Positions 25,783-34,239 of a stretch of DNA of 64,000 nt are shown here, in pieces (position 1 is the first letter of the stretch; the number at the start of each line of letters is the position of its first letter). The stretch comes from an uncultured Lachnospiraceae bacterium (GTDB lineage: Bacteria; Bacillota; Clostridia; Lachnospirales; Lachnospiraceae). The translations under genes were made by a program, and so were the position numbers. The notes under the pieces are model-generated. The model saw only the letters and a list, made by a program, of their open reading frames with translations. It was not told the origin of the DNA and did not search any database. Location of the stretch: positions 1-64,000 of the forward strand of contig CAKRAK010000008.1 of NCBI GenBank assembly GCA_934294885.1, read 5' to 3'.

Positions 25783-26970
25783 TTATTTTGTTTCTTCTTT
25801 TTCTAAGTCACAGTGTTCCGGTGATACATTCTGATTGATCACATTACTGTGGCCTTCCGTTCCCTTTACTGCCTGAGACTGTAGCTGATTATCCACTCCA
25901 TTTACCGGCTGATTCTGTGGCTGTGTTCCCATTCCTTTTACCGGCTGATTCTGCTGCTTCATTCCCATTCCTTTCACCGGCTGATTCTGTGGCTGCATTC
26001 CCATCATCATCGCCTGCATTTTTTGCTGTTTTTTCAATTTTCTTTTTCTGACAATCCGGCGGATTATTCTATAAATAATCCAGATAACGAATATCCAGAT
26101 TACCAGATACGGAACAGCCGACACAAACCAGACCATAAAATTCACAAAGCCATGGGAAATATCTCTAAGGGAAGTCACGATTCCCGATTTCATTCTGGAA
26201 AATACCGTGCTGTCATCCACAGGCACCTCATAGCTTACCTCGTAAAGAGAAATATTTACAGTGCTGTAAGTAATCAGATCATCATACAGATTCTTCTGGG
26301 ACTGATAATTTTCCAACTGATAACGAACCTCTGTTAACCGTTCCTCCAATGCAACAATTGTATCCAGACTATCGGCATCCTTTAATAATTCCGTCAGTCT
26401 CTGTTGTTCGGTTTTCAAGGATGCAATGCGGCTCTCCGTATCATTATACTGTAAAGTAATATCCTCTGCGGATTCCGACTGGCTGGTTGCGGTTCCAAGA
26501 TTTCCTAACTGTGAAACAAACTGATCACACTGTTCCACCGGTATTCTCGCTGTCAGCCTTAAGTTTCTTAAATCCGTACCATTCATATCAGAATCGGATA
26601 TATAACCACCGTAAATCTCTACCTGCTTGCGTAGAAACTGATAGGCATCATCAAATTTTTCCGTATCGTAGGAAAAATTATAGGTCTTGATTATCTTTTG
26701 TGCCTGTGAAGTCTGGTTCCCGGTATCGGATGTATCTGTCCCATTCTCTTCGGCAATCCCCTCGGCAGCATCTGTGTCATCCACCTCATCGGTCTCCATG
26801 CTGTTTTCCGACTGGGTTTCATCATAGCCATTATAGGTTTGGAAGCCATAATCAGCTGTCCCGCTTTTTGCTGCTGTACCTTCCACGTCGGATGCGCTTC
26901 CACAACCGGACAGTACCAGACATCCGGCAACTCCCACCATCATCATAAATTTCTTTAGTTCTCTTCTCAT
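25783..26970 (-). CDS. DUF4349-family lipoprotein with a repeated C-terminal tail
   Basis: 395 residues. The signal peptide ends in a lipobox (LVLSGCGS, Cys about 23). An acidic Ser/Thr/Asp-rich spacer leads to the DUF4349 domain (about 90-305): YNFSYDTEKFDDAYQFL, a coiled coil (about 180-235) and one TM helix (about 268-290) followed by a basic stretch. The C-terminal tail has four 12-residue repeats (325-372) with the core QNQPVKGMG and should be cytoplasmic if the helix spans the membrane. GGAGGG precedes the ATG. The gene ends 16 nt before era. Function is unknown; the architecture suggests an envelope-spanning scaffold. Confidence 0.85.
   Translation of the reverse strand: MRRELKKFMMMVGVAGCLVLSGCGSASDVEGTAAKSGTADYGFQTYNGYDETQSENSMETDEVDDTDAAEGIAEENGTDTSDTGNQTSQAQKIIKTYNFSYDTEKFDDAYQFLRKQVEIYGGYISDSDMNGTDLRNLRLTARIPVEQCDQFVSQLGNLGTATSQSESAEDITLQYNDTESRIASLKTEQQRLTELLKDADSLDTIVALEERLTEVRYQLENYQSQKNLYDDLITYSTVNISLYEVSYEVPVDDSTVFSRMKSGIVTSLRDISHGFVNFMVWFVSAVPYLVIWIFVIWIIYRIIRRIVRKRKLKKQQKMQAMMMGMQPQNQPVKGMGMKQQNQPVKGMGTQPQNQPVNGVDNQLQSQAVKGTEGHSNVINQNVSPEHCDLEKEETK
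25855..25998 (-). repeat. Four tandem 36-bp coding repeats
   Basis: Four in-frame units of 36 bp encode MQPQNQPVKGMG-like 12-mers at the end of the DUF4349 protein. Units 1-3 are nearly identical and the fourth is degenerate, so copy number may vary between strains. Confidence 0.8.
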
Positions 26971-27057
26971 AATAATCCCTCCATCTTACTGATACAATAA
27001 TTGCATATTATGCCTTATCATAACAATAGTGCCCTCACATCAGAAAACTGTTGCAGC

Positions 27058-29967
27058 TTAAGATAAATTTTTCAGCTCTTTAAACAGCTCTTTTCCATTT
27101 GATATGGTTGTTTCATTTCCCATTGCACAAATAATGCCTGTATCTGTAATTGCCTCAACAATCGGAGCAAGTCCCCGTATGGTATCCACATCTGCCCCTA
27201 ATATCTCATCTCTGTTCTTTTGCAAATCTTCATCTGTAACACCTGAAAGATAACAAACGTAATTATAAGCTCCCTCTGCCGATGGATTCATCGGTGTATC
27301 CAATTTTGCTATGGCACCAATGATATACTTCAACATATCTCTGGAAGATGCATCAAATTCTTTAACATAGTCAGAAGCCTTCTGATAAACCTCGTAGGTT
27401 TTTTCCAGATTCGGATCCCTGTAAGATACAAAGTAGGAATCTCCCAAACGCTTAAAATTACACATACAGCCGTAAGCACCACCTTTAACGCGTATATTGA
27501 TCCACAGATAATCATACGAAAAGATAACCTGTAATACGCTCAATGCCCCTGTATATTTGTAACCCTTTTTCACAAAATTACCGGCAGTTGCCACATACTG
27601 AACCTTACTTGCAGTCTTAAAGCCTTCATTTAAAATCTGCGGCTGAATTATCTGCTCCACAACATCGTAGGAATCAGAATTCATATATTCCTTTAATCCG
27701 GATAGAGATTCTTTCAATTCCGCTGTAATATCCTTATCTCCTGTATACGAAATTATCAGATTATCCGCCTTTGAAAATGCATGTATGGTTTGCTGTAACT
27801 TCTCACATACCTCATCATACTTTGCATCGAAATTCTTATAAATATCATTTATAAACTCATAAAAGGTAATTCCTTCTGTCAGCTCCTTCAGGTAAGAGGT
27901 TTTGGAGAAATACGAACAGGCTCTTGCTGCCATGGACAAATGTCCCGCCTCCTGAATACCAACCTTCATCTGGGAAACGACCTCAGCTATCACCTCTTTC
28001 ATTCGTTTCCGGTCCGTCACCTTAGAGGTATACAAAATCTCCTTCATCAAAGAAAGGGCATCGGAAACATTTTCATATAAAACCTTTGTATTCACAGCTA
28101 ACTCAATCTTATAAGAGCCCTCTTTGTCTGTTACATCATACTCAGAAATGTGGAAACCGATTCCTCCGGTTTTCATATCAATTTCATTCGCCAGTCCGTT
28201 ATAAGAATAGTTCTCGGTGTCAACCTCCTTATATAGAGCAACTAACAGCGACACATATGGTAACAGACTTACATCTACATGCTTCAAATCAAAATGATAT
28301 CCGATATATGCGATTCCGTTTGTAAAGATATTCTGGAACACAAAAGGAACCCCATCCATGTCCTTTACAACATTTTTCAATTTTATCGCCTCTTTACCGA
28401 TATCATCTATTGTCAGCATCGGAAGCTTTTCCAAATCCTCCTTAGATGATGGTGTAGACTGATACTCCTTAAGCTCCTTCGTATCTTCTATGATTTTTTC
28501 CAGCTCCTCCTTAGACAGGGATGCTTTCAGATTTGCCAGCTTTTCTCTGACGCTTTCATCATTTTTCTGATTCAGTCCTTTTTCAGGCTCCGAAATAACG
28601 ATAGTTTTATGCGGATTATTCAGTATGCAATCCTTTAACAGGTTGACATAATAATCCGTTCCTATCATCTGCTTCAACTGCTGATACTCTGCATTAAATT
28701 TGAGATATAGAAAGGGTTCATCCTTATCATATAACCAGCTGTTAAACGCACCAAGACCAAGCAGCAATCCCTTTGGATAGCGGCCATAGTTTCCTTCCTT
28801 TGATTTGAATTCAAAATGATTCAGGGAACCAAGTAATACCCTTTCATCCAATCCATCCGATATCAAATCCTTTAAAACGGATTCCACAACAGAAATAAAC
28901 TTATCCTTATCTTCCGGTTTGCAGCCCTTTGCAACAATAGAATAAGTCGGCTGAAGCGTTCCCCCATCATAAGAACTGAACACATCATCACTGATTCCGG
29001 CATCCACTAGCGCTTTCCTCACAGGAGCTCCCGGAACATCCACTAAGGCATAATCCAACATAGAAAATGCCAGATCCTTCATTCTGTCAAGTCCATCACC
29101 AAGCACTACATTATAACTGAAATAGGTACTGCTTGATGCATCATCCGATTCCGATAAAGGATATTTTACATAAATTTCCTTTGGGGCGCTGAAAGCCTTT
29201 TGTTTCTTAATCTCCGAATCCACATCCTGATAATCAAAATGACTCAAATACTCTTCATGGATAAATGACAGTTCCTTTTCGTAATCCAGATTACCGTACA
29301 GATAAATAAAACTGTTAGACGGATGATAATACTTACGATGAAAGTCTAAAAATGCTTCCCTTGTAAGATCCGGAATATGCATCGGATCTCCTCCGGAATC
29401 ACAGCCGTAAGTTGTATCCGGGAATAAAGAAGTCTGAATTGCCTGCATCAACAGCTGTTCATCCGATGAATAGGCACCCTTCATCTCATTAAAAACAACA
29501 CCGTTATACGTCAGTTCTCCATCCAGCGAGTCCAGTTCATAATGCCAGCCTTCCTGTTTTAATATCTTATCGTTTTCATAGGTGTTCGGATAAAAAACAG
29601 CATCCAGATAAACATCCATCAGATTATGAAAGTCTTTATCATTTACCGATGCAATGGGATATACGGTTTTATCCGGATAAGTCATAGCATTTAAAAATGT
29701 ATTGAGAGAACCCTTTGCAAGCTCTACAAAAGGATCCTTTACCGGAAACTTTCTTGAACCACATAAAACAGAATGTTCTGTAATGTGGGCAACTCCTGTA
29801 TCATCTGCAGGGGGAGTACGAAAACCAATGTTAAAAACCTTATTTTTATCATCATTTACAACCAGCAATACTCTTGCCTTTGTTTTTTCATGCTCTAATA
29901 AATAGCCATATCCGTTGACTTCTTCAATCTTCTCTTCTTTTAACAAAATATAATTATTAATATCCAT
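27058..29967 (-). CDS. M16C-family zinc metallopeptidase (presequence-protease-like)
   Basis: 969 residues, typical for the single-chain M16C peptidases (PreP/Cym1/clostridial HypA type) in which two halves close around an unfolded peptide. The inverted zinc motif HITEH lies at 61-65 (His61, Glu64, His65), and Glu161 in NEMKGAYSS is a likely third ligand. The C-terminal half keeps the substrate-binding arginine/tyrosine region (YFVSYRDPNLEKTY). No signal peptide is present, so it acts in the cytoplasm, probably degrading short peptides. It is preceded by an unusual GC-rich leader (29968-30145). Confidence 0.93.
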   Translation of the reverse strand: MDINNYILLKEEKIEEVNGYGYLLEHEKTKARVLLVVNDDKNKVFNIGFRTPPADDTGVAHITEHSVLCGSRKFPVKDPFVELAKGSLNTFLNAMTYPDKTVYPIASVNDKDFHNLMDVYLDAVFYPNTYENDKILKQEGWHYELDSLDGELTYNGVVFNEMKGAYSSDEQLLMQAIQTSLFPDTTYGCDSGGDPMHIPDLTREAFLDFHRKYYHPSNSFIYLYGNLDYEKELSFIHEEYLSHFDYQDVDSEIKKQKAFSAPKEIYVKYPLSESDDASSSTYFSYNVVLGDGLDRMKDLAFSMLDYALVDVPGAPVRKALVDAGISDDVFSSYDGGTLQPTYSIVAKGCKPEDKDKFISVVESVLKDLISDGLDERVLLGSLNHFEFKSKEGNYGRYPKGLLLGLGAFNSWLYDKDEPFLYLKFNAEYQQLKQMIGTDYYVNLLKDCILNNPHKTIVISEPEKGLNQKNDESVREKLANLKASLSKEELEKIIEDTKELKEYQSTPSSKEDLEKLPMLTIDDIGKEAIKLKNVVKDMDGVPFVFQNIFTNGIAYIGYHFDLKHVDVSLLPYVSLLVALYKEVDTENYSYNGLANEIDMKTGGIGFHISEYDVTDKEGSYKIELAVNTKVLYENVSDALSLMKEILYTSKVTDRKRMKEVIAEVVSQMKVGIQEAGHLSMAARACSYFSKTSYLKELTEGITFYEFINDIYKNFDAKYDEVCEKLQQTIHAFSKADNLIISYTGDKDITAELKESLSGLKEYMNSDSYDVVEQIIQPQILNEGFKTASKVQYVATAGNFVKKGYKYTGALSVLQVIFSYDYLWINIRVKGGAYGCMCNFKRLGDSYFVSYRDPNLEKTYEVYQKASDYVKEFDASSRDMLKYIIGAIAKLDTPMNPSAEGAYNYVCYLSGVTDEDLQKNRDEILGADVDTIRGLAPIVEAITDTGIICAMGNETTISNGKELFKELKNLS

Positions 29968-30145
29968 GTTATCCTCACTTTCTCAAATTATAATCCTGTT
30001 TGACATGCAAAGCCTCCTGTAAGTATGATGTCTGCATGCCGGTGCATAATGCATAGAGACGGAATCCCCTCCGGGAATCTCACGATGATTAACGGTCGCC
30101 AATGCACTCCATAAATGCGCACATTTTTTTCCGCCATTATAACAA
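29968..30145 (-). promoter_or_regulatory. Structured GC-rich leader of the M16 peptidase mRNA with a short ORF
   Basis: A -10-like TATAAT on the minus strand lies at about 30134-30139, just beyond the tRNA terminator. The segment that follows is clearly more GC-rich than its surroundings. It can fold: GGaGTGCAT pairs with ATGCACC, GAGA with TCTC, and CGGA with TCCG in an inner hairpin. At 30006 an ATG with an ideal AGGAGG opens a 7-codon ORF (MSNRIII) that ends 22 nt before the peptidase start. It may be a regulatory leader; I cannot match it to a known riboswitch. Confidence 0.4.
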
Positions 30146-30154
30146 AACAAAAAA

Positions 30155-30178
30155 AGACCGAGACATACGTCTCGGCCT
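30155..30178 (-). terminator. Terminator of the tRNA operon
   Basis: A 10-bp stem (AGGCCGAGAC with GTCTCGGTCT on the minus strand, one G-U) and GTAT loop followed by at least seven T residues, a few bases after the tRNA-Met 3' end. Confidence 0.93.
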
Positions 30179-30184
30179 GTATCG

Positions 30185-30258
30185 TAGCGAGAGAGGGATT
30201 TGAACCCACGACACCACGGGTATGAACCGTGTGCTCTAGCCAACTGAGCTATCTCGCC
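30185..30258 (-). tRNA. tRNA-Met (CAT), elongator type
   Basis: 74 nt. The acceptor GGCGAGA pairs with TCTCGCT (G1-U72 wobble), the D-arm is AGCTCAGTTGGCTAGAGC, the anticodon arm is CACGG-TTCATAC-CCGTG and the T-loop is TTCAAAT. The paired 1-72 position and stem sequence fit an elongator rather than the initiator, which has a mismatch there. CCA is not encoded. Confidence 0.93.
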
Positions 30259-30262
30259 ATAA

Positions 30263-30335
30263 TGGAACCTACAGGGCTCGAACCTGTGACCCTCTGCTTG
30301 TAAGGCAGATGCTCTCCCAGCTGAGCTAAGATTCC
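30263..30335 (-). tRNA. tRNA-Val (TAC)
   Basis: 73 nt. The acceptor GGAATCT pairs with AGGTTCC, the D-arm is GCTCAGCTGGGAGAGC, the anticodon stem-loop is TCTGC-CTTACAA-GCAGA with anticodon TAC, and the T-arm is ACAGG-TTCGAGC-CCTGT. It is transcribed ahead of tRNA-Met from the same promoter; CCA is not encoded. Confidence 0.95.
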
Positions 30336-30359
30336 ATCTGTGCGCTCGGCACAAAACGT

Positions 30360-30388
30360 AGTATATATAAAAACACATTTTTTGTCAA
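30360..30388 (-). promoter_or_regulatory. Promoter of the tRNA-Val/tRNA-Met operon
   Basis: Consensus TTGACA (30383-30388), 17-nt spacer and TATACT (30360-30365) on the minus strand, about 25 nt upstream of tRNA-Val. Confidence 0.88.
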
Positions 30389-30409
30389 GAACTTTTTTTA
30401 TTTTTTTTA

Positions 30410-30883
30410 TTATTTTAGAAAATACATAATCAAATACAAAATTCCGGCAATAATCAGGATGGGAATGCCAAAGGTAACAAAGAACATTACGCCAATCTTA
30501 ATCAGCAGAAAAACGATTCCCACAATTAATAAGAAAATCAGTATTCCCACTAATTTTGCAAGCCATCCGTTAATATCAATACGAAAAGACTTATAGCCGC
30601 CGGTGTTATCACGATTTACCCGGCTCTGGCGCACCTTCCTTTGATGTCCGTCCTCGGTATACTCAACATCGGCATCCCGTTTACCTTCCTCTGCCGCAAT
30701 AATGGATTTGGCAATAAATGCCGGTTTCCCCAATTCCCCAATTACATCTTCTTCCCTCTTCCCACTTTGAACCTGCTCGTCAATATAATTGGAATAATAT
30801 CGATATGCATCCATCGTAGCTTCTGCGGAGACATTTCCATTCAATAAGGTTCTTAACTCGTCCAAAAATTCCTGTCTTGTCAT
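30410..30883 (-). CDS. HAAS/DUF1700-domain membrane protein
   Basis: 157 residues. The N-terminal alpha-helical HAAS domain (about 1-75) has FLDELRTLL, YRYYSNYIDE and VIGELGKP landmarks, a fold shared by regulators of membrane stress systems. A charged linker is followed by a C-terminal hydrophobic region (about 110-156) with two TM helices. GAGG precedes the ATG. It starts 9 nt after the transglutaminase stop, so the two form an operon. DUF1700 proteins often pair with PadR regulators; none is present here. Confidence 0.83.
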   Translation of the reverse strand: MTRQEFLDELRTLLNGNVSAEATMDAYRYYSNYIDEQVQSGKREEDVIGELGKPAFIAKSIIAAEEGKRDADVEYTEDGHQRKVRQSRVNRDNTGGYKSFRIDINGWLAKLVGILIFLLIVGIVFLLIKIGVMFFVTFGIPILIIAGILYLIMYFLK

Positions 30884-30892
30884 ACCATACCT

Positions 30893-32017
30893 CTATTCTA
30901 CATTTATTACTAAAACTGTATACGAACCTATTACATAGGTCTGCCAGCTTATGCTGTTATATTTTTCATTCCCCTCAAATATAAATTGCATATTCTCTTC
31001 GTCTTCCTGATACTTCTCTACAACACCCTCATATCGGACTCCTGTTCCGTCCACTATATTTTCATACGCAGCCTGCTGATATTCCTCCAGGGTAGAAAAA
31101 TATTGATTTTGTTTTTTGTAATAATTTTCCTCCATGCTGTCAGCGTTTGGATAATCCTGCTTCTCCCATTTATGATTTTTATCCAAAATATCATCTGTCA
31201 CATTAAAGTATGGATGAATGACCACATTCTCCTGATCTGGGGCAGGGTCATCCCATGTTGTATCCAGATGATACCAGTTTCCATCTAAGCAAACCAGATT
31301 CCATGCATGTTCAATCCATTCGCCCGCAGTATTTTTCCCATATCCTTCCACAAACTCCGACTCTATATTGACACAATGAAGTAACACCTGCATAGCTTCC
31401 GCATAACCGTTACAAACTGCATCTCCCTTTACCAAAGCTCCATAAGCTCTGTATATGTCACTCTTTTCATCTTCGTTTACCATCTCACTGTAACGGCAAT
31501 TCTTTACCAGATAATCGTGAAAAGCCAATTCCTTTTCATAATCGGACATATCATCCTTAATCTGAGTCTTAATAATAACAGATATTGCCTCATAAAGCTC
31601 TTTTGCCTTAGGCTGGTCGGCCGGAATGGTACTTCCATGTACATATGCATCCATAGCGTAATAGTTAATTGTACGTTCTGTGGCAATCTGTACCTTTATA
31701 TACCGGCTGCCAATCTCACCTATCTGCTGGTAACTTACCCCTCTTCCATAGACACCATCCAAGGAATCGTTAATCCCATCTAACTCCGACGGAGCCATAT
31801 CTTTAAGATAAATCACAAACGAATCCGAACCCCTTAGTATCTCTTCGTCCAGACGGTTTGCGATGCTTTCCACATCCGAATATATATTTTCTTCCGAAAA
31901 ATATTCCTCTGTCAGAAAAGCAAGTTTTTCCTGCACTGCCGGAACTTTATAAGAGCCATATAGAATTGCTCCTGCAACAATAATTATTAAATAAAAAAAA
32001 GCGATTCCTTTTCTCAT
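30893..32017 (-). CDS. Membrane-anchored transglutaminase-like protease/transferase
   Basis: 374 residues. A single N-terminal TM/signal anchor (about 5-25) directs the rest outside the cell. The transglutaminase core (about 165-260) has a complete triad: Cys202 in GDAVCNGYAEA, His237 in EHAWN and Asp252 in HLDTTWDDP. Such proteins are cysteine proteases or cross-linkers acting on surface proteins or wall peptides. The gene is transcribed away from the moxR-DUF58-DUF4129 cluster, whose standard form includes a transglutaminase fused to membrane segments. It may supply that missing activity. AGGAG lies before the ATG, with a clear promoter upstream. Confidence 0.9.
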   Translation of the reverse strand: MRKGIAFFYLIIIVAGAILYGSYKVPAVQEKLAFLTEEYFSEENIYSDVESIANRLDEEILRGSDSFVIYLKDMAPSELDGINDSLDGVYGRGVSYQQIGEIGSRYIKVQIATERTINYYAMDAYVHGSTIPADQPKAKELYEAISVIIKTQIKDDMSDYEKELAFHDYLVKNCRYSEMVNEDEKSDIYRAYGALVKGDAVCNGYAEAMQVLLHCVNIESEFVEGYGKNTAGEWIEHAWNLVCLDGNWYHLDTTWDDPAPDQENVVIHPYFNVTDDILDKNHKWEKQDYPNADSMEENYYKKQNQYFSTLEEYQQAAYENIVDGTGVRYEGVVEKYQEDEENMQFIFEGNEKYNSISWQTYVIGSYTVLVINVE

Positions 32018-32052
32018 ATTCTCTCCTAAAAAGTGGTTCCCAATCCGCTAAC

Positions 32053-32081
32053 ATTGTAACATTCTTATCATTATCTTGCAA
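32053..32081 (-). promoter_or_regulatory. Promoter of the transglutaminase operon
   Basis: TTGCAA (32076-32081), 17-nt spacer and TACAAT (32053-32058) on the minus strand. Confidence 0.7.
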
Positions 32082-32090
32082 ATACTCCTG

Positions 32091-32119
32091 TTGAGAAAAT
32101 ATATAAATTATATTACAAT
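32091..32119 (+). promoter_or_regulatory. Promoter of the moxR operon
   Basis: TTGAGA (32091-32096), 17-nt spacer and TACAAT (32114-32119). Transcript start near 32126 makes a TTG start at 32128 impossible and supports an ATG further down. The -35 boxes of the divergent promoters are only 9 nt apart, so shared control is plausible. Confidence 0.7.
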
Positions 32120-32157
32120 AAAAAAAATTGCACAATAGAAAGGACATGACAAAATTC

Positions 32158-33105
32158 ATGAAAACAGAGAATCAGATTATCGGTCAGCTAAGACAGAATA
32201 TTCAAACTGTTATCGTCGGTAAAGAAGAACAGATTACCATGATGATAACCGGCCTGCTTGCAGGCGGTCACATATTAATAGAAGACACCCCCGGAACCGG
32301 AAAAACAAAGCTTGCCAAATCACTGGCTGCATCTATTGAGGGGATTTACAAAAGAGTCCAGTTCACACCGGATCTGCTCCCAAGTGATGTAACCGGGATC
32401 AATATATACAACCAGAAAAATCAGGAATTTGAATTTATCAAAGGTCCTGTATTTACCAATATTTTATTAGCTGACGAAATAAATCGTGCAACCCCGCGAA
32501 CCCAATCCTGTCTGTTAGAGGCTATGGCAGAAAAGCAGGTCACCATTGACGGAACAACCCGTCCTCTTACAGCTCCATTCTTCCTGATTGCAACGGAAAA
32601 TCCCATTGAAACAGCCGGAACCTTTCCGTTACCGGAGGCTGTTTTGGATCGTTTTGATTTGAAAATATCCATGGGATTTCCCACAGAAGAGGAAGCCCTC
32701 ACACTGTTAAACCGCTACATCAAAGAGGATCCGGAAAAGAACCTTTCTCCGGTTTGTTCGTTAGAGGATATTCTCGCTCTTCAAAAAAGGGTTCGTGATA
32801 TTTATATACATGATGACATCAAAAAATACATAACAGCTCTGGTTACCGCAACCCATCATCACGAACAGATTCAACTCGGAATCAATCCAAGAGGTTTGCT
32901 AAGCCTTGTCCGGACATCCCAGGCATATGCTTTGATAAACGAAAGGGATTATGTAATCCCCGATGACGTAAAGCATCTTGTGAAGCCTTGCTTTGCCCAT
33001 CGTTTGATTACGATATCCGGCATCAACGGCATCCGGTTAGCGGACAATGCCCTGGATTATATTTTAGAGCATACACCGGTTCCCACAGAAAATTTCAATG
33101 CATAA
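32158..33105 (+). CDS. MoxR-family AAA+ ATPase
   Basis: 315 residues from the ATG at 32158; an ATG at 32146 is only 1 nt from the AAGGA ribosome site and an upstream TTG lies at the transcript start. Landmarks are VIVGKEEQ, Walker A GTGKTKLAK, Walker B LLADEINRATPRTQ, sensor 1 ATENPIETAGTFPLPEA and the arginine finger region LDRFDLKI. MoxR ATPases act as chaperones for secreted or metal-containing complexes together with DUF58/VWA proteins. It is the first gene of a four-gene run (moxR, DUF58, DUF4129, maf). Confidence 0.93.
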   Translation: MKTENQIIGQLRQNIQTVIVGKEEQITMMITGLLAGGHILIEDTPGTGKTKLAKSLAASIEGIYKRVQFTPDLLPSDVTGINIYNQKNQEFEFIKGPVFTNILLADEINRATPRTQSCLLEAMAEKQVTIDGTTRPLTAPFFLIATENPIETAGTFPLPEAVLDRFDLKISMGFPTEEEALTLLNRYIKEDPEKNLSPVCSLEDILALQKRVRDIYIHDDIKKYITALVTATHHHEQIQLGINPRGLLSLVRTSQAYALINERDYVIPDDVKHLVKPCFAHRLITISGINGIRLADNALDYILEHTPVPTENFNA

Positions 33106-33117
33106 AGGAGAACATAC

Positions 33118-34239
33118 ATGCATTTTATAATTGTATTATTTCTTGCAATTATCATTTATATGCTGCAACTGTATTTTTATAAGCGCGATTGGGCAAAGGG
33201 GCTTTCCGTTGATATTTCCTACAGCCGGGAATACGCCTGTATCGGAGATCAGGTAGAATTAATCGAGACCATAACCAACGAAAAGGCCCTGTCCCTGCCT
33301 GTATTATCAGTAAAATTTACATCCTCAAAAACCTTTGTATATGATGATATGAACAATGCAGCTATTTCCGACCACTACTACCGTAATGACATATTTTCCG
33401 TCTCCGGCAATCAGAAAATCGTCCGTAAGCAGGTTTTTACAACTACCCAGAGAGGCTTTTTTGTAATTCCGGCCATTGATCTGGTTGCTACAGACTTATT
33501 TATGGCCCGAAATTATGCCCGTATGTATAAAAACCATGCAGCATTATATGTATATCCAAAACAATTACACCTCAATGAATTACTGCAATTTGCAAGTGCA
33601 ATTGCTTTAAGGGTAACAAATCAGTCACAAACAGAGGATCCCCTTACCTTCCGAAGTATCCGTAAATACTTACCAACAGATTCCAGAAAAGACATTAACT
33701 GGAAAGCAACCGCCAAAACAGGCAGTCTTATGGTAAATACCCATTTTTCCGCAGAAAACGGAAGGATTGTTTTATTACTGAACTTAGACCCCCATGTAAC
33801 ACAGCATTCAGACCGGTTAGCGGAATGCTGTATCTCCACTGCCGCTACTTTACTTTCCCAGTGGAATCAGAACCACTTACAGTTCCGTCTTGCAGTTAAC
33901 ATGATCGACACCTCTTCACAAAAGCTGTTTATCAGCGACTGGGGATTTGGTGATTCCCATTACAGGCATCTGTTAGAAATGCTGTGCCGGATTGATTTAA
34001 AAAATGAACCGGCATCCTTTTTGGATTTTTTTGAAGAAGCCTGCGATCAGTTTCAAAGCAATAACGAACACACTGTTTATGTTGTTGTATCAAACAACCG
34101 AAAACAGGCATTGTTAGATGCCTGTTCCGAGAAAAAAAGCCGCGGTTTCCTACTTTGTTTTTTATGCCCCGAGAGAAAAGAAAACATGCTGCCGGCACCA
34201 TTTGTTCAATATTTGGAGGTAAATCCGGATGCAATATAA
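33118..34239 (+). CDS. DUF58-domain protein
   Basis: 373 residues. One N-terminal TM helix (about 3-20) precedes a beta-rich extracellular or peripheral part and the DUF58 signature SIRKYLPTDSRKDINWKATAKTG (about 180-200). A von Willebrand A-like fold follows (VLLLNLDPH). The gene starts 12 nt after moxR and overlaps the next gene by 11 nt. MoxR-DUF58 pairs are widely conserved, but their substrate in clostridia is not established. Confidence 0.9.
   Translation: MHFIIVLFLAIIIYMLQLYFYKRDWAKGLSVDISYSREYACIGDQVELIETITNEKALSLPVLSVKFTSSKTFVYDDMNNAAISDHYYRNDIFSVSGNQKIVRKQVFTTTQRGFFVIPAIDLVATDLFMARNYARMYKNHAALYVYPKQLHLNELLQFASAIALRVTNQSQTEDPLTFRSIRKYLPTDSRKDINWKATAKTGSLMVNTHFSAENGRIVLLLNLDPHVTQHSDRLAECCISTAATLLSQWNQNHLQFRLAVNMIDTSSQKLFISDWGFGDSHYRHLLEMLCRIDLKNEPASFLDFFEEACDQFQSNNEHTVYVVVSNNRKQALLDACSEKKSRGFLLCFLCPERKENMLPAPFVQYLEVNPDAI

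Noticed and set aside
30185..30258. Initiator tRNA-fMet or tRNA-Ile (lysidine) for the CAT tRNA
   Set aside because: Base 1 pairs with base 72 and the anticodon stem does not carry the three G-C pairs of the initiator; the body resembles elongator Met. Ile2 cannot be fully excluded.
29983..30378. Long minus-strand frames across the tRNA genes
   Set aside because: They read through tRNA-Val and tRNA-Met and the terminator; chance open frames.
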